From contig NZ_DAIQAX010000009.1 of NCBI RefSeq assembly GCF_036781485.1, forward strand, positions 12,440 to 58,696: a stretch of 46,257 bases of DNA. The letters are read 5' to 3'. Below, one piece after another: positions 16,509 through 25,000 of this stretch; the first letter of the stretch is position 1; every line of letters begins with the position of its first letter. The notes beneath the pieces are model-generated. The model made no database searches. It was not told the origin of the DNA and was given only the letters and a program-made list of their open reading frames with translations. Position numbers and translations under genes: made by a program. Source of the stretch: Thermocrinis sp. (GTDB taxonomy: Bacteria > Aquificota > Aquificia > Aquificales > Aquificaceae).

Positions 16509-17679
16509 CCTGCTGATTTGTGTATCTTTTGGAATACAAGTAATCTACAGAGAAGGTAATTATCCAGATAAAAGGCGCTTGGTTTTGGAGTTTGAAAGGG
16601 CAGTAGAATATAGAGTATTGCTCTTGGCAAACCCCAAAAGGATTGTGGTAGATGTTATGGAAGACGTAAGACTACCAACAAATGTAAAAGCGCGGATCGG
16701 AAAACACCCCTGGGGCACACGATTTGTCTTTGACACAGAATATTATGAAGTAAAAGCCTTTTCTTTGGAAAATCCCTTTAGAATAGTCATAGACGTTTAC
16801 AAAAACAAACTTCTGGATGATGATCCACTCATAGCCATACTTGATCCGGTTGTTGTTAAGGTTATTTCTTACAGAGAGACTAAAAACGTCGGAGAAAGGT
16901 TGATTTCTGAAAGGACCAAAGGGGCGATAATTACTCAAAGGAGAGTGATAGTTTTAGATGCAGGACACGGTGGACGCGATCCTGGTGCTATAGGATACAA
17001 TGGCATAAGAGAAAAGGATATAAACCTGGCAATTACCTTAAAGCTTGCCCAGCTTTTAAACAAGGATGGAAGGTTTAAAGTTATACTAACCAGAAAAGAC
17101 GATACCTTTGTTCCATTAGATGAAAGGGCAAAGATAGCTCTGCGCAACAGGGCAGACCTGTTTGTAAGCATACACGCTAATGCATCTCCAAAAGGAATTT
17201 CAGAGCATGCAAAAGGGACGATGGTCTTTGCCATATCTTCCGAAGCGGCACAGAAAAAAAAGGAGGCAATTGTTAACAATGATAACTACGCCAAACTTAC
17301 TATAGGCGTTGCTGATGTTCCCATCAATGTTAAAAGAGTTATGGCAGATCTGGCTTTGGACGTAACACTTTACGAAAGTGTTCAGTTTGGAAATATGCTC
17401 TCAAAAAACCTTCGGGTACAGTTGGGTAGAGAGGTTGAATTTAAGGGCATTCAAAGGGCAGGCTTTGCAGTGCTTAAAACTCCGGGCATACCATCTGTAT
17501 TGGTAGAAGTAGGTTTCATAACCAATCCACAAGAGGCCCTTTTGATGGCTGATCCACAGTTTCAAGAAAAATTCGCTAAAGCTATGTATGATGCGATCTT
17601 AGATTATTTCTTTCCAGGTGCTGAAAAGATTATGGAACTCCAAAAAACTTATGGACCTGAGGCAGAACTCTTACAGTAA
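16480..17679 (+). CDS. N-acetylmuramoyl-L-alanine amidase with AMIN domain
   Basis: Periplasmic zinc amidase that cuts the peptide stem from glycan, needed for daughter-cell separation (AmiA/B/C type). The 399 residues have a signal peptide (about 1-18, ending CVSFG), an AMIN septal-targeting domain (about 20-115), and an Amidase_3 domain from about 155. Zinc and catalytic residues are His163 (DAGHGG), Glu178 (REKD), His232 (SIHANA) and Glu343 (VEVGFITN). The start lies 29 bases inside the HerA-like gene. Its 3' end overlaps queE tail-to-tail by 50 bases. Confidence 0.92.
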   Translation: MFQKILIIFSLLICVSFGIQVIYREGNYPDKRRLVLEFERAVEYRVLLLANPKRIVVDVMEDVRLPTNVKARIGKHPWGTRFVFDTEYYEVKAFSLENPFRIVIDVYKNKLLDDDPLIAILDPVVVKVISYRETKNVGERLISERTKGAIITQRRVIVLDAGHGGRDPGAIGYNGIREKDINLAITLKLAQLLNKDGRFKVILTRKDDTFVPLDERAKIALRNRADLFVSIHANASPKGISEHAKGTMVFAISSEAAQKKKEAIVNNDNYAKLTIGVADVPINVKRVMADLALDVTLYESVQFGNMLSKNLRVQLGREVEFKGIQRAGFAVLKTPGIPSVLVEVGFITNPQEALLMADPQFQEKFAKAMYDAILDYFFPGAEKIMELQKTYGPEAELLQ

Positions 17680-18289
17680 AGCCTAGTTTTAGTAGGGCTG
17701 CTTGCAGGTTCAGAGCCTTTTCAAAAAAGACCAACTTGTTTCCTTCTGGTTGAAGTACGACCTTCCCTTCCTCTAAGAATCTTCTAAATTCACTCTTCAA
17801 TAGCACATCCTGACTTAGCACGTCATCAACCACAAACTTAAGCTCTTTGGCGTAACGAATTATCTTTGGATGGACAAACCAGTTTGCTGTCCATTTGGGG
17901 GAACATGTTATATGGAGACGTTCTGCAAATTTCTCCAAGCCTTCCTGCCACAAAGTCCCATTTGTCTCTATCTGCACGGAGTATCCCCTTGACATCAGCT
18001 CTTCCACCAAGAAAGTTATTCCCTCTTGTGCTAAAGGCTCTCCACCTGTAAGCACTATATGTTTGATCGGATATTCAGACAGGTGAGCCAGAAGGCTGTC
18101 TATTGGCACCGAATGGTCCCTCAAAAAAGGTAAAGCTGAAGGTTGATCGCACCAGGGACACCTTAAGTTGCACCCTTGGAATCTGACGAATATGACAGGC
18201 AGACCTACCAGAAGCCCTTCGCCCTGTATGGATGCATAAACTTCGTTTATGTTTAAATATACTGTCTTTCTAGCTTCACTTCGTAGCAT
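17630..18289 (-). CDS. queE: 7-carboxy-7-deazaguanine synthase
   Basis: Radical SAM enzyme that contracts carboxy-tetrahydropterin to 7-carboxy-7-deazaguanine in the queuosine pathway. The 219 residues carry the radical SAM Cys40-x3-Cys44-x2-Cys47 in GCNLRCPWCD, the family's NEVYASIQGEG just before it, and HIVLTGGEPLAQ (about 95-106), the SAM-binding GGEP. The start lies 37 bases inside the 3' end of infB, so it is probably read as part of that transcript. No queC, queD or queF is in the window. Confidence 0.92.
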   Translation of the reverse strand: MLRSEARKTVYLNINEVYASIQGEGLLVGLPVIFVRFQGCNLRCPWCDQPSALPFLRDHSVPIDSLLAHLSEYPIKHIVLTGGEPLAQEGITFLVEELMSRGYSVQIETNGTLWQEGLEKFAERLHITCSPKWTANWFVHPKIIRYAKELKFVVDDVLSQDVLLKSEFRRFLEEGKVVLQPEGNKLVFFEKALNLQAALLKLGFTVRVLPQVHKFFGVP

Positions 18290-20517
18290 TCTATTATATC
18301 ACCCACCTTCACATCGTTATAATCTTTAAGTTTTATTCCACATTCAAAACCCCTTGCCACTTCTTGCACATCCTCTTTGAACCTTTTGAGGCTCTCCACT
18401 TTACCTGTATAAATCACAACCCCGTTTCTCACAAGCCTTGCGTTAGCATTGCGCACAACTTTGCCTTCAAGCACATAACAACCTGCTACAGTCCCCACTC
18501 CCTTTATTTTGAAAGTAGCCCTAACTTCTGCAGAGCCGAGAACCACCTCTTTCTCTACAGGCTTTAGCATACCTTTAAGAGCATTCTTAACGTCCTCTAT
18601 AGCCTCGTATATTATGCTGTATAGCTTGATATCCACTTTCTCTCTCTCCGCAACTTCCTTAGCCTTCACGTCCGGACGCACATTAAAGCCTATTATCACC
18701 GCTTGGCTTGCCTTTGCGAGCATAACGTCGTTTTCCGTTATTCCCCCAACCGCACCGTGTATTATCCTTACGGTTACTTCAGGAGTTGATAATTCTGTTA
18801 GAGACTTCTTCAATGCCTCCAAAGATCCCACTGTATCAGCTTTAAGGATTATCCTTAGTTCTTTTAGTTCCCCCTCTTGTATTTTCTTAAATACATCCTC
18901 AAGCATGAAGCCTTTGGATAATTTTTCCTGCTGTTCTTTCCTAATTTTTCTGATTTCAACTATCTGTCTTGCCTTTCTTTCATCCTCTACCACTTTAAAT
19001 GTGTCCCCAGCCATAGGTAATTCTTCAAAGCCGAGCACTTCCACTGGTACAGAGGGGCCCGCTTCTTTTAGCCTCCTTCCCTTATCGTCAAACATAGCCC
19101 TTACCTTACCGTAGGTAGTGTCAGCTACTAAAACGTCCCCTATCTTTAAAGTCCCCTCCTGAACTAACAATGTAGCCACTGGTCCCCTCTGTTTGTCCAG
19201 CTTAGACTCTATGACTGTTCCTTTAGCGGGTCCTTCGTACCTTGCCTTTAACTCCAAGATCTCTGCCAACAAAAGTACGTATTCTAAAAGAGTGTCTACA
19301 TTTTGCCCAGTTTTTGCGGAAACATCTACAAAGATAGTATCACCTCCCCATTCTTCTGGAATTAGCCCAAGTTCGGAGAGCTCTCTACGCACCCTTTGAG
19401 GATCTGCCTCTGGCTTATCTATTTTATTTACAGCCACTATTATGGGCACATTGAAAGCTTTGGCATGGTTTATGGCCTCAACGGTCTGAGGCATAACACC
19501 ATCATCAGCCGCAACCACCAATATTGCAATGTCCGTCACCTGCGCACCCCTTGCCCTTAGAGAGGTAAAAGCCTCGTGTCCAGGAGTATCAAGGAAGGTT
19601 ATTTTTCTCCCATCAGGCAACTCTACCACAGAAGCACCTATATGCTGAGTTATTCCACCCTTTTCCCTTTGAGCCACGTTTGTCTTCCTTATTGTGTCAA
19701 GTAGTGTGGTCTTTCCGTGGTCCACGTGCCCCATTACAACTACTATGGGCGGTCTGGGAAGTTTTTCCACTTCTTCAAGTATTTCTTCTTCCTCTACAAT
19801 TTCTTGCTCTTCTTTTTTTATCTCTGCCAAGAAGCCCAGAGCTTCAGCAACTTGAATTGCAACTTCTGGGGGGACGGTTTGATTTATCGTAGCAAGCACT
19901 CCCTTTTTTAGTAGCTCCGCCATAATTATGTTGGGGGGAGTTTTTAAAAGCTCCGAAAGCTCCCTCACTGTGATCACCTCTGGAATTTGCACTATCTTTA
20001 TCTCCTCTTCTTTCTCTTCCTTCTTCTTTTTTTCAATCTGCTGTTCTAATTTCTTTAAAACTTGCTGTTCTTCTTTGCTAACCTTCTTCTCCTCTCTCTT
20101 TGGCTTTTCCTCAATTTTTTCCACTTTTGGCGCTGGAGGTGGAGGTACTGTTTGCTGGAAGGTTTGTTTAGGTTTTTCCTGCCTGTCTTCCACTTTGAAG
20201 GTTACGGGTGTAGCCTTTTTCCTCTCCTTTATCTCTGTTTTTGCCGGAGCCCTTTGCTTTTCCTTTACAGAAAGCTTTTGAGACGCCTGTTCATGTTTTT
20301 CCTCTTTTTTGAGTTCCTTTTCTAATTCCACCTTTTCCGGTTTTTTTGTCTCTACCGATCTTTCCTTTTCAAAATGGTCCAATATTATCTGCACCTCTTC
20401 CTCTTCTAAGTAAGCAAAATTTCCCTTACTAATCCCCCACTCCTTCAAAACCTCCTGTATTTCCTTTACTTTTAAGCCTAAGTCTTTAGCTAACTCTTGC
20501 ACTCTAATTTTTCCCAT
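18253..20517 (-). CDS. infB: Translation initiation factor IF-2
   Basis: GTPase that places initiator tRNA on the ribosome. The 754 residues begin with an IF2_N domain (GKIRVQELAKDLGLKVKEI), then a low-complexity Lys/Glu/Pro linker (about 55-175), then a second IF2_N region. The G domain from about 255 has G1 GHVDHGKTT, G3 DTPGHEAF and G4 NKID. C-terminal domains end in KRFKEDVQEVARGFECGI. The ATG lacks a Shine-Dalgarno, and TATAAT lies one base before it on the minus strand. It is divergent from gmk across about 56 bases. Confidence 0.98.
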   Translation of the reverse strand: MGKIRVQELAKDLGLKVKEIQEVLKEWGISKGNFAYLEEEEVQIILDHFEKERSVETKKPEKVELEKELKKEEKHEQASQKLSVKEKQRAPAKTEIKERKKATPVTFKVEDRQEKPKQTFQQTVPPPPAPKVEKIEEKPKREEKKVSKEEQQVLKKLEQQIEKKKKEEKEEEIKIVQIPEVITVRELSELLKTPPNIIMAELLKKGVLATINQTVPPEVAIQVAEALGFLAEIKKEEQEIVEEEEILEEVEKLPRPPIVVVMGHVDHGKTTLLDTIRKTNVAQREKGGITQHIGASVVELPDGRKITFLDTPGHEAFTSLRARGAQVTDIAILVVAADDGVMPQTVEAINHAKAFNVPIIVAVNKIDKPEADPQRVRRELSELGLIPEEWGGDTIFVDVSAKTGQNVDTLLEYVLLLAEILELKARYEGPAKGTVIESKLDKQRGPVATLLVQEGTLKIGDVLVADTTYGKVRAMFDDKGRRLKEAGPSVPVEVLGFEELPMAGDTFKVVEDERKARQIVEIRKIRKEQQEKLSKGFMLEDVFKKIQEGELKELRIILKADTVGSLEALKKSLTELSTPEVTVRIIHGAVGGITENDVMLAKASQAVIIGFNVRPDVKAKEVAEREKVDIKLYSIIYEAIEDVKNALKGMLKPVEKEVVLGSAEVRATFKIKGVGTVAGCYVLEGKVVRNANARLVRNGVVIYTGKVESLKRFKEDVQEVARGFECGIKLKDYNDVKVGDIIECYEVKLERQYI

Positions 20518-20573
20518 GATTATATAATTCTAAGACAAAATAGAGCACAAGAGAAGTGCTTTATAATTTTCCT
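20518..20573. promoter_or_regulatory. Divergent infB/gmk promoter region
   Basis: Only 56 bases separate the two start codons. On the plus strand TATAAT at 20562-20567 is six bases before the gmk ATG. On the minus strand TAGAAT and TATAAT lie within 10 bases of the infB ATG. No -35 consensus and no ribosome site is seen on either side, so both transcripts may be leaderless. Confidence 0.4.
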
Positions 20574-21206
20574 ATGCTTTTTGTTTTCTCAGCTCCATCT
20601 GGGACGGGAAAAACAACAGTTGTAAATATACTCCTAAAAGAAGTTGATAGCGTGAGGCGGGTAGTGACTGCAACCACAAGGCAAAAGAGGGAAGGAGAGG
20701 TGGAAGGTGTGGATTACATATTTCTAAGCGTGGAGGAGTTTGAAAGGGGTATTAAAGAAGGAAAGTTTTTAGAGTATGCAAAGGTTTATGGCAACTACTA
20801 CGGAACACCAAAGGACCAGGTATTAAAAAACGAAAAAGAAGGGTTTGATTCCATACTTGTTATTGATGTGCAGGGGGCTAAGACTATAAAAAAGAACTAC
20901 CCAGAAAGCGTGCTCGTTTTTCTTCTCCCACCATCTATGGAAGAGCTGACCAGAAGGCTTTTAACGAGGGGATACAAAGATTCAAACCTGGAAGAGCGTA
21001 TAAAAACCGCGCAGTGGGAGATTTCGTGTGCCAAACACTTTGACTACATAGTGGTTAATGAATTTTTGGACGAAACAGTACAAGCACTGAAGAATATAAT
21101 ACTATCAGCTAGATACTCAACTAAGAACTTTCTTAAAGACCTGGAAAGGTGCGTGAAGGATGATAAAATAATAGATTATCTTCGTAGAGAATGCCACTGG
21201 AGGTAA
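20574..21206 (+). CDS. gmk: Guanylate kinase
   Basis: Phosphorylates GMP to GDP. From the ATG at 20574 it has 210 residues, matching the family; an in-frame GTG at 20556 would add six residues (LYNFP) unlike homologues. The P-loop is SAPSGTGKTTVV, the GMP-binding segment TTRQKREGEVEGVDYIFLS, and the lid region contains RLLTRGYKD. No Shine-Dalgarno is seen at either start. It is followed by rpoZ four bases later, a gmk-rpoZ pairing common in bacteria. Confidence 0.96.
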   Translation: MLFVFSAPSGTGKTTVVNILLKEVDSVRRVVTATTRQKREGEVEGVDYIFLSVEEFERGIKEGKFLEYAKVYGNYYGTPKDQVLKNEKEGFDSILVIDVQGAKTIKKNYPESVLVFLLPPSMEELTRRLLTRGYKDSNLEERIKTAQWEISCAKHFDYIVVNEFLDETVQALKNIILSARYSTKNFLKDLERCVKDDKIIDYLRRECHWR

Positions 21207-21210
21207 AGGC

Positions 21211-21432
21211 ATGAGTAAAAGACCTAACATAGAAAAGGCTTTAAAGCAAGTAAGCAGTAGATACGAATTGGTGCATGCTGCTGCAAAGCGTGTGGAACAA
21301 CTCCTCCAAGAAGGAGAGGACATATTTGTTAGGGATAAAATAAAAAAAGAATTAATCAAGAAAACCTTCTATGCTATAGAAGAGTTAGCTGAAGGAAAAG
21401 TCAAAGTTAAAAAACTGAACGTAGAGCTATGA
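21211..21432 (+). CDS. rpoZ: RNA polymerase omega subunit
   Basis: Small RNA polymerase subunit that helps fold beta'. The 73 residues start with a short KRPNIEKALKQVSSRYELVHAAAKRVEQL, the omega signature of a helix with RYELV and AAKRV, and end with a Lys-rich tail. The gene follows gmk with a GGAGG within the gmk 3' end. The CopD-like gene starts four bases before its stop. Confidence 0.92.
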   Translation: MSKRPNIEKALKQVSSRYELVHAAAKRVEQLLQEGEDIFVRDKIKKELIKKTFYAIEELAEGKVKVKKLNVEL

Positions 21433-21833
21433 TAAAAAGCTTGCTTTTTCTACACCTTTTCTTTGCTACCCTTTGGGTTGGTGGAATGATTTATACCCTA
21501 TTCTTCCTTAGGCCTTCTTTAAAGAGAATCTCAGAAAGTCAGAAGTCTGATTTTGTAAAGAATGTTTATGGAAGGTTCTTTTTAGCAGTATGGTTGTCCA
21601 TACTCGTTCTTTTTCTAACTGGCATGGGCCTTTGGCACGGTTACAGAAGGGACTTCTCCACAAACTTTCTATTTCATCTAAAGTTGTTCCTTTTTGCCAT
21701 AATGGTTTTGAACTTTGCTTATATCTACTTTTTCTTATACAGAAAGAATAGACTATCTGCCATTCCAAGCCTAGTAGCGATAAACCTTTTATTAGCCACG
21801 ATTATTTACATCCTAATCTCGTGGATCGCTTAG
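21429..21833 (+). CDS. CopD-like small integral membrane protein
   Basis: A 134-residue protein with four predicted membrane helices (about 1-26, 47-68, 79-103 and 112-133). The first helix has HLFFATLWVGGMIYTLFFLRP, with a His and WVGG as in the CopD/YqhA-like family of copper- or heme-associated membrane proteins. The second ends TGMGLWHGY, and the third has HLKLFLFAIMVLNF. Invariant-looking His residues at helix ends could bind heme or metal. The function is unproven. It overlaps rpoZ by four bases and the transglycosylase by 13. Confidence 0.65.
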   Translation: MIKSLLFLHLFFATLWVGGMIYTLFFLRPSLKRISESQKSDFVKNVYGRFFLAVWLSILVLFLTGMGLWHGYRRDFSTNFLFHLKLFLFAIMVLNFAYIYFFLYRKNRLSAIPSLVAINLLLATIIYILISWIA

Positions 21834-23470
21834 TATTTACCTTACTGTTAATTCTCGTTAATCTTTCCTATGCCCAGCTTCCTGAAGAATATGTTCTATT
21901 GCTCAGGTTCAAAAACCAGGATGATCTATATGCGGGAGAGCAGATTTTAAGAAACTATCCTGATGCAGTTTTTATACACGACCTAAAGCTTCTGATGGCA
22001 GAAAAATACTATCAAATGGGAAACAAGGAAAGGTCTGTCGAGCTTATAAAAAGCATAAATCCGAAGGCTTTAAAGCTTGACTACCTAAGCAGATACTTAA
22101 AGCTTTGGAGGGAGTTAGGCCTTGACAAAAAAACGGCAGTGCTAAACCTTCCCCATCTCTTTGTGGATTACCTGAAGGATGTAGAGCTTACAGAAGAAGA
22201 AAGGATCAAGGTAGGTGAAGAATTAATAAAGAGAAAACAATACAAACACGCATTAGAGGTTTTATCTTTCATACCACAAGCCTGTCACCTGCTGGGCAAG
22301 ACCTATGAAAAATTGAGGATGTATAGTGAAGCTATGAGTGTATTAAAGGATTGTTATATAGATGATGCTCTTTTAATTCGGGCAAAGATCACCTTTAATC
22401 TATCTAAGGACGAGTTTATGGAAACTCTAAGGCTACTGGAAAGAAGCCTCGAATACAATCAAGCCCTCTTTTACGCAGGAAGGATGTCCCTTTACAAAGG
22501 CAACTTCCAAGAAGCTTTGCAGTGGTTTGGTATGATGGAAAACTCATACCAGAAGTTCTTTCAGATGGGCTTAACTTACTTCGTACTTAGTGATTACAAA
22601 AATGCTATAGAGGCTTTTGAGAATGCTTTGAGGTTGGCATCAAACCAAATGGAAACCTCGGAAAGCCACTTTTGGCTTTTTAAAAGCTACAAAGAAATAG
22701 AGGATTTTTCAAAAGCAAGTTATCATCTGCTGCGGGCATCCAAAGGGTCAGGCTTTTACTCCACCGTGTCAAAGGTCCTATTGGGAGAGCCTGTGGTAAG
22801 TAAGTTTATGAAGGTCTTTTTGGTAGATGCGGAGGATACATCAACAGCAAGAACTATAAGGAGTATATTTCAAGCAGGCTTTCCATACTATGCTCGCTTA
22901 GAAGCTTTCAAAAAAATAGACAGGATAACCCCATCGGACATACTGGCTATTCAACATTTTGACAACTTTCTAGCCATTAGGTTGGCTGTTAGAAAGTTTG
23001 GTACAAACTCTGAAATATACAGTCTGGTAGCATATCCAAAGCCCTACAAAGAATTTGTTGAGGAAGCATCTCAGAAATTCAACATTGATAAAAACCTCAT
23101 ATGGGCTGTGATGCGACAGGAAAGCCTCTTTGACCCAGAAGCCATTTCTCCTAGTAACGCTAAGGGACTTATGCAGTTAATGGACTTTACCGCAAGGGAA
23201 GTTTCTTTAAAGTACAGAATACCTAATCAAGTATTTAGTCCAAAGGAGAATATACTGATGGGCACAGCCTACTTGCGGGAGATGCTTGACCTTTGGAATG
23301 GGGATTTGATAAGAGCTGTAGCCAGCTACAACGCAGGACCAAACAGAGTAAAAAGTTTTATTCAGCACAAAGACCCCTACGTATTCATAGAAACTATTCC
23401 CATAGCAGAAACCAGGAATTACGTAAAGCAGGTGTTAAATAACTACTATATCTACCAAGCCTTAGATTGA
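21821..23470 (+). CDS. Soluble-type lytic murein transglycosylase with TPR-like repeats
   Basis: Periplasmic enzyme that cleaves peptidoglycan glycan strands with formation of anhydro-MurNAc. The 549 residues have a signal peptide (about 1-19, ending NLSYA), a long alpha-helical region with TPR-like repeats (about 45-400), and a C-terminal SLT domain. The catalytic Glu434 is in MRQESLFDPEAISPSNAKG, followed by GLMQLM and ASYNAGP. The start is GTG, 13 bases inside the CopD-like gene. Architecture matches Slt70 but is shorter. Confidence 0.9.
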   Translation: MDRLVFTLLLILVNLSYAQLPEEYVLLLRFKNQDDLYAGEQILRNYPDAVFIHDLKLLMAEKYYQMGNKERSVELIKSINPKALKLDYLSRYLKLWRELGLDKKTAVLNLPHLFVDYLKDVELTEEERIKVGEELIKRKQYKHALEVLSFIPQACHLLGKTYEKLRMYSEAMSVLKDCYIDDALLIRAKITFNLSKDEFMETLRLLERSLEYNQALFYAGRMSLYKGNFQEALQWFGMMENSYQKFFQMGLTYFVLSDYKNAIEAFENALRLASNQMETSESHFWLFKSYKEIEDFSKASYHLLRASKGSGFYSTVSKVLLGEPVVSKFMKVFLVDAEDTSTARTIRSIFQAGFPYYARLEAFKKIDRITPSDILAIQHFDNFLAIRLAVRKFGTNSEIYSLVAYPKPYKEFVEEASQKFNIDKNLIWAVMRQESLFDPEAISPSNAKGLMQLMDFTAREVSLKYRIPNQVFSPKENILMGTAYLREMLDLWNGDLIRAVASYNAGPNRVKSFIQHKDPYVFIETIPIAETRNYVKQVLNNYYIYQALD

Positions 23471-23499
23471 TAGGGCTTCTTTTGAAAAATCTTTACCAC

Positions 23500-23559
23500 T
23501 TGACACTGTGCGGTTTTTGTATAAAATTTAAATTATCGTTAAATTAACACAAGGAGGTG
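23500..23559 (+). promoter_or_regulatory. Promoter and ribosome site of the bd-like oxidase operon
   Basis: TTGACA at 23500-23505 and TAAAAT at 23522-23527 are 16 bases apart, the best sigma-70-type promoter in the window. AAGGAGGTG at 23551-23559 precedes the ATG at 23567 by seven bases. Together they suggest strong expression. Confidence 0.65.
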
Positions 23560-23566
23560 CTGAGCC

Positions 23567-24988
23567 ATGCCTGAGGTGCTTGGTTTTTATCCTATGTGGT
23601 ATGTGCCGGTGATAGGCAGTGCGCTGGTAATAGGCCTGATAGCAAGCATTCACGTGCTTGCGTCCCACACATCTGTGGGCGGATCTATCCTGCTTGCCTA
23701 CTTGGCTACCAAAGCTTACAAGGAGCGACAGCCTCAAATCTACGATTACATCAAGAAGTACCTGCTGGGATTGTTGGTGTTCTCCTATGTATCCGGATCT
23801 ATAACTGGTCCTGGTATATGGTTCTCCGCTACGGTAGCAAACCCAAAGGGGATATCTGCTTTGATTCACAACTTTGTTTGGGTTTGGGCTGCGGAGTGGA
23901 TATGGTTCATCGCAGAAGTTACCCTCGTTTATATTCTGTTTTATACCCTCGGAAAGATTGACGAAAGAAGCTGGCTTCGTCTTGTTTGGACCTTTGCCAT
24001 AGGTTCTTGGGCAACGATGTATATCATAGTAGGTATTCTTTCTTTTATGCTGTCTCCTGGACACGAAAAGTGGTTTACCACAGGCTCCATACTGGATGCC
24101 TTTTACAACAAGAATTACTTCCCTCACCTTCTGATGAGAAGTGGATTTATGTTTGCTTTGGCTGGCACCCTTGGTCTTATCATTGCAAGCCTGATGAAAG
24201 GAAAGATAGAGGAAAAGGTCTATAAAGACATAGTAAAAACAATGTCCTATTGGGGCATAGGCGGTATTGTCTTTGGCATGACTATGTTTGGATGGTATTA
24301 CTCTACGCTTCCAGAAAGGGCATTAAAAATGCTGAGTGGAATTGTTCCCTTGTGGTATTACGGAGCTATACTTCTCATAATCCTTGCAATCTTAGCCCAT
24401 TTTGTCATTACCGCAATAAATCAGAACGCCGTAAAACCATATGTAGTGTTGCCTTTGTATGTGCTAATTTTTGCGATAGGTGTCTTTCCTGAAGAGAAGA
24501 TAAGGGAAACTATAAGGAAGCCATACGTAGCTGGAGAGTTTGTGTGGGTTAATCAAATAATAGAAAAGGATGTGCCTGCAAAAGGTATAACTTCTTGGAT
24601 AAAAACCATAAACGAAAAGGGCTTTTTAGCTGTCAATCCTTTTGTTCCAGAAGGTCTTAGGAAGATTACACCGGAGAATGAGGTTATGGCAGGAAAGGCG
24701 GTGGCAATACTTCAGTGTTCTGGATGCCACAACGTTACCGGTTCCACAGGGCTCAGACCCTTTGGGAAAAAATTTGAAGGTATGACCGATAAGGAAGCGG
24801 TTTATAACTTCTTAGCTAACTACCTAACACCGCAAAACCATCCCCCTTACATGCCTTACTTTGTAGGAAAGGACGAAGAACTGAGGGCTCTGTCTGCTTA
24901 CATTGCAGATATGATAGCCAAGGGTGGTAAGGTCTCTGCCAAGATAGAAGTGCCCGCGGTTAGCGTGGGTGCAAATGTAAATAAATAA
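23567..24988 (+). CDS. Cytochrome bd-superfamily CydA-like subunit fused to cytochrome c
   Basis: Membrane protein of 473 residues, about eight helices plus an external heme c domain. Alignment by eye to E. coli CydA places His29 at the TM1 high-spin heme ligand (His19), Glu110 and Glu117 near Glu99 and Glu107, His187 at His186, and Glu310-x2-Arg313 with KPYVAGE at Glu445-x2-Arg448 and QPWAIGE. The roughly 130-residue quinol loop of CydA is absent. The C-terminus has CSGCH (384-388) and a MPYF Met (429), a class I cytochrome c with likely His/Met ligation. This suggests an oxygen-reducing complex that takes electrons from heme c rather than quinol. The low-spin heme Met cannot be placed with certainty. 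Function is inference. Confidence 0.8.
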   Translation: MPEVLGFYPMWYVPVIGSALVIGLIASIHVLASHTSVGGSILLAYLATKAYKERQPQIYDYIKKYLLGLLVFSYVSGSITGPGIWFSATVANPKGISALIHNFVWVWAAEWIWFIAEVTLVYILFYTLGKIDERSWLRLVWTFAIGSWATMYIIVGILSFMLSPGHEKWFTTGSILDAFYNKNYFPHLLMRSGFMFALAGTLGLIIASLMKGKIEEKVYKDIVKTMSYWGIGGIVFGMTMFGWYYSTLPERALKMLSGIVPLWYYGAILLIILAILAHFVITAINQNAVKPYVVLPLYVLIFAIGVFPEEKIRETIRKPYVAGEFVWVNQIIEKDVPAKGITSWIKTINEKGFLAVNPFVPEGLRKITPENEVMAGKAVAILQCSGCHNVTGSTGLRPFGKKFEGMTDKEAVYNFLANYLTPQNHPPYMPYFVGKDEELRALSAYIADMIAKGGKVSAKIEVPAVSVGANVNK

Positions 24989-25000
24989 GGAGGTATAGCC

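Noticed and set aside
18509..19114. A 201-codon open frame antisense to infB
   Set aside because: It mirrors the codon bias of infB (Ser/Thr-rich shadow) and lacks start signals.
23528..24127. A 199-codon open frame antisense to the CydA-like gene
   Set aside because: It is opposite a clearly coding gene, has no ribosome site and its translation is low-complexity and unlike any protein family.
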